Positions 33,616-42,426 of a DNA stretch of 64,000 bases are shown piece after piece. The notes beneath the pieces are model-generated. The model saw only the letters and a list, made by a program, of their open reading frames with translations, had not been told where the DNA came from and ran no database searches. This DNA comes from Bradyrhizobium sp. 200 (GTDB lineage: Bacteria; Pseudomonadota; Alphaproteobacteria; Rhizobiales; Xanthobacteraceae). How positions within the stretch are numbered: position 1 is the first letter of the stretch; every line of letters begins with the position of its first letter. Location of the stretch: contig NZ_CP064689.1 of NCBI RefSeq assembly GCF_023100945.1, forward strand, positions 4,694,001-4,758,000, in the 5' to 3' direction. The translations under genes were made by a program, and so were the position numbers.

Positions 33616-34776
33616 TTACAGCAACGCCGTGGCTTCCTGCTCCACATCGTATTGAAATATCCATCCCGCCGCCGACATCCATTTGTCCATTCGCAGGCTT
33701 CGCTCCGCCGCGTCCTCGTTTTCGGATCGATAGAATCGCCCGGCGTCGCGCGAGGCAGCTTGCACCCGGCTGGTATGTCCGAGCCGCAATCTTTCGTAGG
33801 CCTTCAGCCGCGCAGGAACGTCCGCAGGCTTTGCGTCTTCAAGCAAAATGGCCAGCGCGAAACCGTCTTCGATCGCCTGCCCCGCGCCCTGGCCGAAATG
33901 CGGCACCATCGGGTGGGCGGCATCACCGAGAAGCGTCACGCGCGCCGTCGACCAGTATGGCAATGGCGCCCGATCGTAAATTCCCCACCGAAAGGTTTCG
34001 TCGAGCGCGCCAATTGCTTCCACCACAGGGGCGTCCCAACCGTCATATTCAGCGGCCAGCGCTTTCAGATCGCCGGGAGCCGACCACGACTCTTCCGACT
34101 CAAGGTTGCTAGGCACGAAAGCGACGATGTTGATCACGCGTCCCTGTGAAATCGGGAAACAAATGAAGCTCCGGCCCGAACCCATCCACATTTTCAACCC
34201 GCGAAGATCCTTCGCCCATGAAAGTCTCTCCGACGGGATCAAGCCTCGGTAGGCCATGATGCCTTCACTCGTCGGGTGTGTGACCAGGCCGATCTCGCGC
34301 TGCACGACCGAGTGAATACCGTCCGCACCTATCACGACGTCCGCACGGGCAGTGACGCCGTTTGCGAAGGTAAGCCGTACATCGTCTTCCGTTTCCTTCA
34401 CCCCGGTACAATTATGACCAAAGCGAACGAGAACGTCCGCCTGCGAGTCATTGAGCATTTCCAGCAATTCCACGCGATGGACCTGATAGGTCGGACTGTC
34501 GGGGGACGCCGGCGGCCTCAGAACGGGTTCGCCGCGCGAGGTCCACAGCGAAAGACCGACGCTTCTGGTGTTGATGTTCTCGAGCCAGTCGTGAAGCCCA
34601 ATGCGCCTCAGCAGGCGCACTGCATTGGGGTGTATCGAAATCCCGGCACCGAGCTCGCGAGGAGAGGCAGCCCGTTCGAAAACCGTCACGCTTAAGCCAC
34701 GCGCCCGCAATGCAAGCGCAGCCGTCAGGCCACCGATCCCGGCTCCCACGATGGCGATTTGAAGTTCGTCGGTCAT
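33616..34776 (-). CDS. FAD-dependent aromatic monooxygenase (salicylate hydroxylase-like)
   Basis: 386 residues of class A flavin monooxygenase. It shows the Rossmann GxGxxG in IAIVGAGIGGLTAALALRAR, the DG motif VVIGADGIHSVVQRE and the FAD motif VTLLGDAAHPMVPHFGQGAG. It hydroxylates an aromatic substrate with NAD(P)H and O2. It lies head to tail after the binding-protein gene at 34831 on the same strand (54-bp gap), so the two may be co-expressed. The substrate is unknown; the call to salicylate/6-hydroxynicotinate-type enzymes is by overall similarity. Confidence 0.88.
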   Translation of the reverse strand: MTDELQIAIVGAGIGGLTAALALRARGLSVTVFERAASPRELGAGISIHPNAVRLLRRIGLHDWLENINTRSVGLSLWTSRGEPVLRPPASPDSPTYQVHRVELLEMLNDSQADVLVRFGHNCTGVKETEDDVRLTFANGVTARADVVIGADGIHSVVQREIGLVTHPTSEGIMAYRGLIPSERLSWAKDLRGLKMWMGSGRSFICFPISQGRVINIVAFVPSNLESEESWSAPGDLKALAAEYDGWDAPVVEAIGALDETFRWGIYDRAPLPYWSTARVTLLGDAAHPMVPHFGQGAGQAIEDGFALAILLEDAKPADVPARLKAYERLRLGHTSRVQAASRDAGRFYRSENEDAAERSLRMDKWMSAAGWIFQYDVEQEATALL

Positions 34777-34830
34777 TGCATCCGTCCGAAAGAACGAACA
34801 TCGCCGTCATTGTTGATCCGTCTGCGTGTT

Positions 34831-36057
34831 TTAACGAGACGCTCGATTGTCAGCGGGAACGGCAACAATGTCACCGAACAGCACCCATTTGGCGCCATCG
34901 AAGCGCGCCATACTGGCCCGACGCCATGCAGCGCGGCTGGTGGGCGAGATATTTATCGTCAGGCCCGCAAGGAACAGCGGCAGTTGCAGATCGCGCACGT
35001 TCGTGGCCTGCTTCAGCAGGTTTTCGCGCGAGAGATCGTCACCGCATCTTTTCAACACTTCGACGATCATCTGTGCACTGGCATATGGGAAGATCGAATC
35101 TTCCACCAACTCGCGGGGCGCCCATTGCTTCATGAAAACTCGATACTCTTTCATGTCCGGGTCGTCGTCCCAAATCGGATTTTCGGTCGACTTCAGCCAG
35201 ACGGCCGTCACCGCGCCGGTCGACGCTTCCAGCCCCGCGGGTCGAAGTACGCTTGCAATAGCGCTGACGCCGGAGAGCAGCACATGCTGAACTTTCCATC
35301 CAAGCTCATGGGCTTTGCGGATCGACTGCGCGGCAAACCGTGCATTGGATGCGTGGAACAGGGTATCGGCGCCTGATGCTTTCAGGGTTACAATCTGCGA
35401 GTCGATCGTCGGCTCCGTCACATCGTATGCCGCCTCCTTCACGATCATGGTCGAGGCCTTGGCTCCGAGTGCCGCCTTGAACCAGCCCAGATTGCCTTTT
35501 CCCAAGTCGTCGTTCTGGTAGATCACCGCGATCCTGGCTTCGGGCTTCGATTTCAGCAGGTACTCTGCATAGATCCTGGTTTCGACCGGCTGCGGCATCA
35601 TGAACGTCGTTGTCCAAGGCAGATTGTCGGAATCGTCGAGCTTCGGCGTACTCGCCAGCAGCAGTATTTGCGGCACGCCTTTGCTGTTGAGGTATTTTGA
35701 CGTGGCGAGGTTTGTCGGTGTTCCGATCGATCCCACGATGGCGAGAACCTCGTCGCCCTCCACCAGCTTGCGCGTCTGTTCTACCGTCTTGGGCGGCGAG
35801 AAGGCGTCGTCGAGCGAGATCAGGGTGACTTTCCGGCCGTTGATGCCGCCGGACTCATTGATCTTCCTGAGATAGGCCGCCTCAATGCGGCCAAAGATGC
35901 TGAGCGACGAGAGCGGGCCGCTATAGGGCGCGGTTTGCCCGATCTTGATCTCGGTGTCGGTAACGCCCGGGCCGTATTTTTTTTGGGCGACCGCGCCGGG
36001 CGAAAGGCCGACCGTCAGCAGGATAGAAGCGGTCGCCAAGATCATTGAAAGCTTCAT
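34831..36057 (-). CDS. ABC transporter substrate-binding protein (LivK-type)
   Basis: 408 residues. A signal peptide (MKLSMILATASILLTVGLSP) precedes a type I periplasmic binding protein with KIGQTAPYSGPLSSLSIFGR and GGINGRKVTLISLDDAFSPP, then LVEGDEVLAIVGSIGTPTNL. Members bind branched amino acids, aromatic acids or amides. No permease or ATPase genes are next to it, so it must use an unlinked transporter, and its neighbour is a flavin monooxygenase. It is divergent from the winged-helix regulator, whose 10-bp iterons lie in the shared upstream region. Confidence 0.9.
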   Translation of the reverse strand: MKLSMILATASILLTVGLSPGAVAQKKYGPGVTDTEIKIGQTAPYSGPLSSLSIFGRIEAAYLRKINESGGINGRKVTLISLDDAFSPPKTVEQTRKLVEGDEVLAIVGSIGTPTNLATSKYLNSKGVPQILLLASTPKLDDSDNLPWTTTFMMPQPVETRIYAEYLLKSKPEARIAVIYQNDDLGKGNLGWFKAALGAKASTMIVKEAAYDVTEPTIDSQIVTLKASGADTLFHASNARFAAQSIRKAHELGWKVQHVLLSGVSAIASVLRPAGLEASTGAVTAVWLKSTENPIWDDDPDMKEYRVFMKQWAPRELVEDSIFPYASAQMIVEVLKRCGDDLSRENLLKQATNVRDLQLPLFLAGLTINISPTSRAAWRRASMARFDGAKWVLFGDIVAVPADNRASR

Positions 36058-36140
36058 CGGGCAAGCCCTATAATCCCAGAGTTTCGATGTGCCGGAGGCA
36101 CGGCAGCGCCCCGAATGTTAGTGGGCCACTATGGGGCGCG

Positions 36141-36170
36141 TCCCGAAATCTTTCCGAAATTTTCCGAAAG
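36141..36170. promoter_or_regulatory. Three 10-bp tandem iterons
   Basis: TCCCGAAATC, TTTCCGAAAT and TTTCCGAAAG follow each other without a gap (consensus TTTCCGAAAT). The 10-bp step puts all copies on the same helix face, as in OmpR/PhoB-type sites. They lie between the divergent starts at 36057 and 36193. Confidence 0.6.
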
Positions 36171-36192
36171 CATCCCGGCGGCCAAGAATCAG

Positions 36193-38178
36193 ATGGACCC
36201 ATCTCGCCAGACAATTGTCATCGGAAGCCATGCGGTCGACTTTTCCCGCGAGGCGCTGATCGACCCAAGCGGTTCCATTGTTCCGCTACGCCCGCGGGCC
36301 TGGCTGGTGCTCAGGTTTCTTGCCCTTCATGCCGGACGGCTCGTCGGCAAGAGCGAACTGATGGACGAGGTCTGGGCCGACTGCGAAGTCACTGAAGACT
36401 CTCTCGTTCAGGCGATTGGCGACGTTCGTCGGGCGCTGGGCGAGGATGGGCGGACAGCGCTGCGCACCTTGCCGCGCCGAGGCTATATGCTCGTCACAGA
36501 CGAGAGCCGGCCCGCTACTGTTCCCCAAGAGAGGTTTGTCAGTATTGGCGATCGGTTGGGCGGTCGCGCCTGGAAGCGCTTCGTCGGACGAGAGAGCGAA
36601 CTCGTCCTGCTTCGCGAGGCGATCTCGCCGAGCCAACTGGGTACGCCGCTGTTCTTCGTGTACGGTCCGGGTGGCATCGGCAAGACAACCCTGATCGAAC
36701 ATCTGCGGGCCGAAGCGGCCGTCAATGGGATCGTCTTTGTCAGGATCGACGCCACCGGCGTATCGCCTGAGCCAAACGCCATCCTGGCTGCGCTGGCCAA
36801 CGCGCTTGGCCTCAGCGAACCCGCGGGCACGATCGAGAAACTGGCGGCGGGCTTTTCACGGCATCGCCGCGTGCTTGTCGTCGATTCGTTTGAACACCTG
36901 GAGCCGGCGAGCGGCTGGGTACGAGACACGCTGCTGCCGGCGCTGCCGTCGCAGGTCACTGTCGTGTTGGCCGGTCGACGGGCTCCCGACACGCGCTGGA
37001 CTGCGCACCCGTTGTGGTGCGATGCGATGCGCTGCATCGGCCTGGATTCGCTCTCGCCGGCGGAATCAAGCCGTCTGCTGGATGCTCATGGCGTTGCCGC
37101 AGACGCGCATTCTGGCGTGTTTGACCTCTGCCATGGCCATCCACTGGCGCTGGTGCTGGTTGCCGACGAAGTGCGGCGGCTTGGCCGGGTACCTTCGGGG
37201 TTAGGGCCCGATCTCGTGAGGGAGCTGACCAAGCGTTGCGTCGCGCAGGCGCCGACGGCGCTGCATCGTTCCGCGCTTGAAGCCTGCGCTCGCGCGCGGA
37301 CGACGACGGTAGCCTTGCTGTCCGACGTGGTTGATGCGACGAGCGCGGTCATGCTGTTCGAGTGGCTTGCAGAGCAGAGCTATGTCAGCGCCGGTCCGGA
37401 AGGGCTTTGGCCACACGAGCTCGTGCGTGACGCCATTGATGAGGAGTTGCGCTGGCGAGACCCGGAGGGTTCGCGCGCGCTTCAACACGCCGTTAATCGG
37501 CATTTGATCCGGCAACTGCAAAAGGGCCTGGTCCTCCCGCACGCGGAATTGCAATACCTTGGGCGCCGTTCGCCAATCATGCAGCGCTTCTTCAACTTTG
37601 CCGCGCTCGGCACCATCTCGGTCAAACCGGCCACGGCGGCCGATGCGAGCGGTATCGAGCGCTTGCGGGATGCCGGGCTCCCGCCCGGCGAACGTGCGCT
37701 GTTCGATCACTGGCGCCACCACCCTGCAACGCGGACTTCGACGGCGCACCGCGATAACGGTAAGTTGTGCGGCGTGACCCAGGTCCTGAGACTGGACGGG
37801 TTGGACGATCTCAGCGCGGCCGCCGACCCGGTCGTCTCCGCCGTGCGGCAGGCGCTGGGTGACGCGCTGACGGACCGGGCCAGCGTGTCATTGATGTCCC
37901 GCTTCACCGTGCCCGAGGGTGAACGGCGCGGACCGAATCCGGCGATGAATGCTCTGCAGAACAGCCATGCCATGCTCTGGGCCACCGAGCCGAATTTGCG
38001 GTTCTATGTGTTGGCTTCGGTCCATCCCGATCATTTCGCACCGCTGCTGGAAGGTACTCGCTTTCAGCGCCTCGCCGGCTGCGACCGCATCGTCGACGGA
38101 ATCCCGATCGGCTGTTTTGTGCATGACTGGCAGGCCGAACCCTGGGCGGAGTGGCGTGACCGGTTAATCGACGTCTGA
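36193..38178 (+). CDS. Winged-helix regulator with NTPase domain
   Basis: 661 residues from ATG 36193; an upstream ATG at 36115 is in frame but would read through the tandem repeats. Residues about 1-100 are an OmpR/PhoB-like winged helix (RPRAWLVLRFLALHAGRLVG, then EDSLVQAIGDVRRALGED). Next is an AAA/STAND-type NTPase with Walker A YGPGGIGKTTL near residue 165, Walker B-like VLVVDSFEHL and an ATP sensor region, then a helical part. The C-terminal 170 residues (MQRFFNFAALGTISVKPATA) are of unknown fold, possibly GNAT-like. It lacks the usual TPRs. Likely controls the divergent binding-protein gene. Confidence 0.78.
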   Translation: MDPSRQTIVIGSHAVDFSREALIDPSGSIVPLRPRAWLVLRFLALHAGRLVGKSELMDEVWADCEVTEDSLVQAIGDVRRALGEDGRTALRTLPRRGYMLVTDESRPATVPQERFVSIGDRLGGRAWKRFVGRESELVLLREAISPSQLGTPLFFVYGPGGIGKTTLIEHLRAEAAVNGIVFVRIDATGVSPEPNAILAALANALGLSEPAGTIEKLAAGFSRHRRVLVVDSFEHLEPASGWVRDTLLPALPSQVTVVLAGRRAPDTRWTAHPLWCDAMRCIGLDSLSPAESSRLLDAHGVAADAHSGVFDLCHGHPLALVLVADEVRRLGRVPSGLGPDLVRELTKRCVAQAPTALHRSALEACARARTTTVALLSDVVDATSAVMLFEWLAEQSYVSAGPEGLWPHELVRDAIDEELRWRDPEGSRALQHAVNRHLIRQLQKGLVLPHAELQYLGRRSPIMQRFFNFAALGTISVKPATAADASGIERLRDAGLPPGERALFDHWRHHPATRTSTAHRDNGKLCGVTQVLRLDGLDDLSAAADPVVSAVRQALGDALTDRASVSLMSRFTVPEGERRGPNPAMNALQNSHAMLWATEPNLRFYVLASVHPDHFAPLLEGTRFQRLAGCDRIVDGIPIGCFVHDWQAEPWAEWRDRLIDV

Positions 38179-38372
38179 GTTGCCGCAGCGAAACCGACTT
38201 CCGCTCGGACGTTCATAGAGTAGCGAATAGCATGGCGTTCGGCAGACGGCACCCAGCCGCCGGGAGCCTTTGTCTAAGACAGGCTTGCAGGCCGCCAGTT
38301 GCCAGGGACGCGACAATCAAGCAATAACCGCAAACCCGATCCTGGCAGTTTGCCCCGTATTACTGCGCCTTC

Positions 38373-38594
38373 TTACTGCGCCTTCCGGCTGGCCAATACT
38401 CTCTTGCAGGCGTCGCTGAGCTGGGGAAGCTGCTTGTTCAGGCATGCGACGACGCGGCCGCCGCCGGGCGGCGTGCCGGCGCAATATTTGTCATAGTCGG
38501 CCTTGCAGGCGCCGCGCCCGTCGGCGGTTTGAGCAATCGCGGATCCGGAGCATCCGATGGCGAGCACGAGAACGGCGAAGCGTAGTTTCGACAT
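38373..38594 (-). CDS. Small secreted cysteine-rich repeat protein
   Basis: 73 residues from ATG 38594, with GGAG six bases before it. A signal peptide (LRFAVLVLAIGCSGSAIAQT) precedes ACKADYDKYCAGTPPGGGRV and VACLNKQLPQLSDACKRVLA. The four cysteines and GGGRVxxCL are the 'cysteine rich repeat' pattern related to the GLG1 motif, common in rhizobial periplasmic proteins of unknown function. Two disulphides are likely. Longer frames extending to 39524 overlap xthA and were rejected. Confidence 0.75.
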   Translation of the reverse strand: MSKLRFAVLVLAIGCSGSAIAQTADGRGACKADYDKYCAGTPPGGGRVVACLNKQLPQLSDACKRVLASRKAQ

Positions 38595-38642
38595 GGAGAC
38601 TCCAACTGTCAGGCGAAGCATCGTGATGCCGGCTAGCTCTAC

Positions 38643-39413
38643 ATGAAGATCGCGACCTTCAACATTAATAATGTCAATCGCCGCTTGCCGAACCTGTTGC
38701 GCTGGCTGCGCGCGGCCAAACCCGACGTCGTCTGTCTGCAGGAACTGAAATCGACCGATGCCGAGTTCCCGATTCCAGCGATCGAGAAGGCTGGCTACGG
38801 CGCGGTGTGGCGCGGGCAGAAGACCTGGAACGGCGTCGCCATTCTGGCGCGCAACGCCGAGCCGGTATTGACCCGGACCGCGCTGCCCGGCGATCGCGGT
38901 GATGGCGAGGCGCGCTATATCGAAGCCGCCGTCAACGGCGTCATCGTGACCAGCCTCTATCTGCCGAACGGCAATCCGCAGCCCGGACCGAAATTCGATT
39001 ACAAGCTCGACTGGTTCAAACGGCTGCGGTCGCATGCCGCAAAACTGCTCAAGCAGGATATCCCGGTGGTGCTGGCCGGCGACTACAACGTCGCGCCGAC
39101 CGCATCGGATATCTATCCGACAAAGTCCTGGGACAAGGACGCGCTGATCCAGCCGAAGAGCCGCGCTGCGTTCAAAGCACTGCTGGACCAGGGCTGGATG
39201 GACGCGATCCGGACGCTTCATCCGGAAGAACCGATGTTCACGTTCTGGGACTACAAGCGCAACCGCTGGCCGCGCGATGCAGGATTGCGGCTCGATCATC
39301 TGCTGCTGAGCCCAGTGATCGCGCCGCGCCTGCTCAAGGCCGGCGTCGATCGCAAGGTGCGCGGCGAGGAAGGCGCCAGCGATCACGCGCCGGCATGGAT
39401 CGTGCTGAAGTAG
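38643..39413 (+). CDS. xthA: Exodeoxyribonuclease III
   Basis: 256 residues. The EEP-fold AP endonuclease/3'-exonuclease acts in base excision repair. Signatures are KIATFNINNVNRRLPNLLRW, VCLQELKSTD (metal Glu), VVLAGDYNVAPTASDIY, RLDHLLLSP and the final catalytic SDHAPAWIVL. Length and order match ExoA/Xth. It is divergent from the small cysteine-rich gene by 48 bases. Confidence 0.95.
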   Translation: MKIATFNINNVNRRLPNLLRWLRAAKPDVVCLQELKSTDAEFPIPAIEKAGYGAVWRGQKTWNGVAILARNAEPVLTRTALPGDRGDGEARYIEAAVNGVIVTSLYLPNGNPQPGPKFDYKLDWFKRLRSHAAKLLKQDIPVVLAGDYNVAPTASDIYPTKSWDKDALIQPKSRAAFKALLDQGWMDAIRTLHPEEPMFTFWDYKRNRWPRDAGLRLDHLLLSPVIAPRLLKAGVDRKVRGEEGASDHAPAWIVLK

Positions 39414-39427
39414 CTGCCAGCAAGCCT

Positions 39428-41692
39428 CTACCCGCCAAATTTCCTGCGCAGCATGATGCCGAGAATGTTGGAATAATCGTCCGTCCAAAGCGCGCTTGCC
39501 GGGCCCGGGTGTAACGGCGCCCATTTTCCCGCAACGCTTCCGGTATCGCCGGCCTCGCGCCCCATTGCGACGACCCGGGCGTTGGACACGAATGTCGCCA
39601 TGAAATCGCCGGCGCGGTCATCTTCGCGAAGGAAACTTACTAGCCCCTGGGACTGGGCGACGTTGGCCACCACCGGCGCGAGATCGAGGTGGCGGTTGGA
39701 AATGTGCGCGACGATCACGCCGCGAGGCGAGAGTTTCGAGAGATATCCCGCCAGCGCCTCGCGCGTCAGCAGATGCGCCGGGATGCTATCGGACGAAAAA
39801 GCATCCAGAACGATCAGGTCATAGCGGCCGGACGACGCTTCCAGCGTCAGTCGGGCATCGCCAGCCACGACGGGCGCATCAGGCGCGCAGCTCGACAGGA
39901 ACGTAAAGAGACGCGGATCCCGCGCGATGCGGATCACTTCCGGGTCGATCTCGAAAAACGTCCAGTGCTCGCCGGCCTTGCGATGGCAGGCCAGCGACCC
40001 CGTACCGAGCCCGACCACCGCGACATGACCGAGAACACCATGGGCAGCGCGGGCGGCATTGATCGCTTCTGCCAACGGACCCTGCGGATAATAGTAAGTC
40101 AGCGGTGTCGGCGAACCATCGACCGGCGTACCGTCGTCGTTACGCAACCGCTGCGCCCCGTGGATCGTGGTGCCGTGATAGAGGATGCGCGCCTTGCCAT
40201 CGGCAACTTCGGCCACCCTGTGGACGCCAAAGAAACTGCGGGCCGTCTCGATCGGCGCTATTCCGGGGCGCCACAAGCCGGTGACAACAAAACTCAGGAC
40301 GACGAGTCCAAAGAAGGGCATCAGCCGCTGCCGCAGAAACAGCATCGCGGCTGCCAGCAGCGCGAGCAGCAGTTGAAACGGCAGCTCCAGGGTCGCAGGC
40401 GGCTGCAGACGGGTGACGCACCAGACCAGTGCAAGGACCGCGCTCGGCAGCAACCACGGCCAAAGTTCGGCCGCCGCCTTGCGGATGCCGCCGGCGAAGA
40501 TTCCGGGCATGCACAGCACCGCCAGCGCCACCAGGATCGGGTATTCGTAATTGCCGTTGAATATCTGCGGCGCCAGCAGGCCCGAAAACGCTCCGCCAAT
40601 CACCCCGCCGAACGAGGTGCAAAGGTAAAACTCCGTCAACCGCCGAGGACTCGGACGACGCCCGTAGAGTTCGCCATGGCACATCAGCGTCAGGAGCGCG
40701 AACGCGACGAGATTGAGGGCAATCATCGTCAGCCAGAACACCTTGTCGCCGCCGATCAGGCTCACCGCTAGCGGCGCCACTGCGAACGGGGCAAACCGGA
40801 CCACATTGGCATGGGCGATCCACGGTCGCTCGCGAAACGCGGCGACGAAGGTGAGCAGATATATCGCCAGCGGAAGCACCCAAAGGAACGGCGCAGCAGC
40901 AATATCGGTCGTCAGATGCGCCGTGACTGCGATAACGAGTCCGGACGGCACCGCTGCAAGCGCAATCCAGCGCATTCGTTCAATGACACTCGCACGGACT
41001 TCGTCCTGCGGCGCGACCAGCGCTACGACCGGTGCTGCGCCCGAGGTGAACAGGCTGGCGACGGCCAGGAGCACCGCGAACAGCCCAAATCCGAACGACC
41101 AGGCCGCGGTTTGCGCCTTGAGCGTCAGGATCGGCTCGATGACGACGGGATAGGCGAACAGCGCGGCAAACGACCCGAGATTGGACGCGGCATAGAGCAC
41201 GTAGGGGTTGCCCGCCTGCCGGTGCCCACTAGCGGCAAACCAGCTTTGCAGCAGAGGCGCGCTGGCCGACAGCGTGAAGAATGGAAGGCCGATCGAGATC
41301 GCAAACAATCCGAACAGCCAGAGCGCCGTGCCATCCGGCGGCGGCGCTGACCATCCCGGCGCAACGGCAATCGGCAACGTCATCGCCGTGACCGCGACCA
41401 GCACCAGATGAAGCATCGCGACCCGGCGAGACCGCAGCGTGCGGTTCAACACATGGGCGTAGGCATAACCTGCCAGCAACGTCGTTTGAAAGAACACCAT
41501 CGCGACCGACCACACAGCCGGCGCGCCGCCGAGTTTCGGCAGCACCATCTTTGCAAACATCGGCTGGATCGAGAACAGAAGCAGCGCCGAGACGAATAGT
41601 GTCAGCCCGTAGAGAAACGGCAGGAGCCGGATGCCTGCCGCCTGCCGATCGAGGCCAGGCGGTATCCGGTCCGAAGCATGGAAGAGCGACAT
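39428..41692 (-). CDS. Fused multi-helix membrane protein with spermidine-synthase-like domain
   Basis: 754 residues from ATG 41692. The first 500 residues hold about 12-14 membrane helices (LPFLYGLTLFVSALLLFSIQ, QPMFAKMVLPKLGGAPAVWS). The C-terminal 250 residues form a SAM-dependent aminopropyltransferase-like Rossmann domain: VAVVGLGTGSLACHRKAGEH, TFFEIDPEVI, DAPVVAGDARLTLE and YDLIVLDAFSSDSIPAHLLT. This architecture is widespread in bacteria, with unproven biochemistry; a polyamine or related small-molecule role at the membrane is inference. It converges on xthA (14 bp between stops). Confidence 0.85.
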   Translation of the reverse strand: MSLFHASDRIPPGLDRQAAGIRLLPFLYGLTLFVSALLLFSIQPMFAKMVLPKLGGAPAVWSVAMVFFQTTLLAGYAYAHVLNRTLRSRRVAMLHLVLVAVTAMTLPIAVAPGWSAPPPDGTALWLFGLFAISIGLPFFTLSASAPLLQSWFAASGHRQAGNPYVLYAASNLGSFAALFAYPVVIEPILTLKAQTAAWSFGFGLFAVLLAVASLFTSGAAPVVALVAPQDEVRASVIERMRWIALAAVPSGLVIAVTAHLTTDIAAAPFLWVLPLAIYLLTFVAAFRERPWIAHANVVRFAPFAVAPLAVSLIGGDKVFWLTMIALNLVAFALLTLMCHGELYGRRPSPRRLTEFYLCTSFGGVIGGAFSGLLAPQIFNGNYEYPILVALAVLCMPGIFAGGIRKAAAELWPWLLPSAVLALVWCVTRLQPPATLELPFQLLLALLAAAMLFLRQRLMPFFGLVVLSFVVTGLWRPGIAPIETARSFFGVHRVAEVADGKARILYHGTTIHGAQRLRNDDGTPVDGSPTPLTYYYPQGPLAEAINAARAAHGVLGHVAVVGLGTGSLACHRKAGEHWTFFEIDPEVIRIARDPRLFTFLSSCAPDAPVVAGDARLTLEASSGRYDLIVLDAFSSDSIPAHLLTREALAGYLSKLSPRGVIVAHISNRHLDLAPVVANVAQSQGLVSFLREDDRAGDFMATFVSNARVVAMGREAGDTGSVAGKWAPLHPGPASALWTDDYSNILGIMLRRKFGG

Positions 41693-41821
41693 CGAGATCC
41701 CCGGCACCGGCAACTGCCGGCACGGTACCGAGCCGCCCCTAAACAAGGCTTAACCGGCAACCCCAGGGGACAGCGGACGTCATGGTAAACGTCGCCTTGA
41801 GCCGGGCAGGACGGCGGCTGT

Positions 41822-42271
41822 TCAGCCCTTGCGGGTGTGTCCCCAGGCTGCGTCCCAATCCTCGCCCGCGGCATCGATGACGCGGCCGTCGGCCTCGAAG
41901 AACTTGTTCGGCACCTGGAAGATCGCGAGCATCAGTCCACCTTGCGGACACCAGGCGACGTGGCGGCTGCCTTCTTCGCGCCAGATGAATTCGCCGGCCT
42001 TGCATTCGATGCCCTGCGCCGGGCCTTCCTTGTCGACGAGCGAGCCTTCGAGCACGTAGGTCTGCTCGATGTTGACGTGTTCATGGTCGGGCAGCACCGC
42101 GCCCGGCGCGAACCGCATCAGCGCGGTCATCAGGCCGGTCTTGCGATCAAACAGCAATGTCTTGGCTTCGCAGCCGGGGAAACGGGTCTTCTGCCATTCC
42201 ATGCTGTCGGGGCGAACCAGATGGGAATGCGTGTCTGCGGTCTGCGCGCCCTTCGGCGTCACGGCGTCCAT
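41822..42271 (-). CDS. Cupin-domain protein
   Basis: 149 residues from ATG 42271, with GGAGG five bases upstream. A single beta-barrel cupin holds the metal site: LPDHEHVNIEQTYVLEGSLV (two His and Glu) and GSRHVAWCPQG for the second motif His. No signal peptide. Similar small cupins are dioxygenase- or sensor-like, sometimes called acetylacetone-cleaving or ChrR-type; the sequence does not decide. It lies between the fused membrane protein and the divergent cyclase. Confidence 0.85.
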   Translation of the reverse strand: MDAVTPKGAQTADTHSHLVRPDSMEWQKTRFPGCEAKTLLFDRKTGLMTALMRFAPGAVLPDHEHVNIEQTYVLEGSLVDKEGPAQGIECKAGEFIWREEGSRHVAWCPQGGLMLAIFQVPNKFFEADGRVIDAAGEDWDAAWGHTRKG

Positions 42272-42426
42272 GGCGATCCTCCGTTCTGCTTGTTTTGGCG
42301 CGATCCTAGCAGCTTTACCTGCAGCCGCCAGCCGGCTGGTGTGCGCTGCGGTGGCGCTGCCTTGCTCGCACCTGTCCTGGACTGTAGGATCCGCCGATCT
42401 GCCGCTTGCGGGGATCACAGTTGAAA

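Noticed and set aside
38595..39524. N-terminal extension of the cysteine-rich protein frame
   Set aside because: It runs antisense through xthA; the start at 38594 has its own signal peptide and GGAG site.
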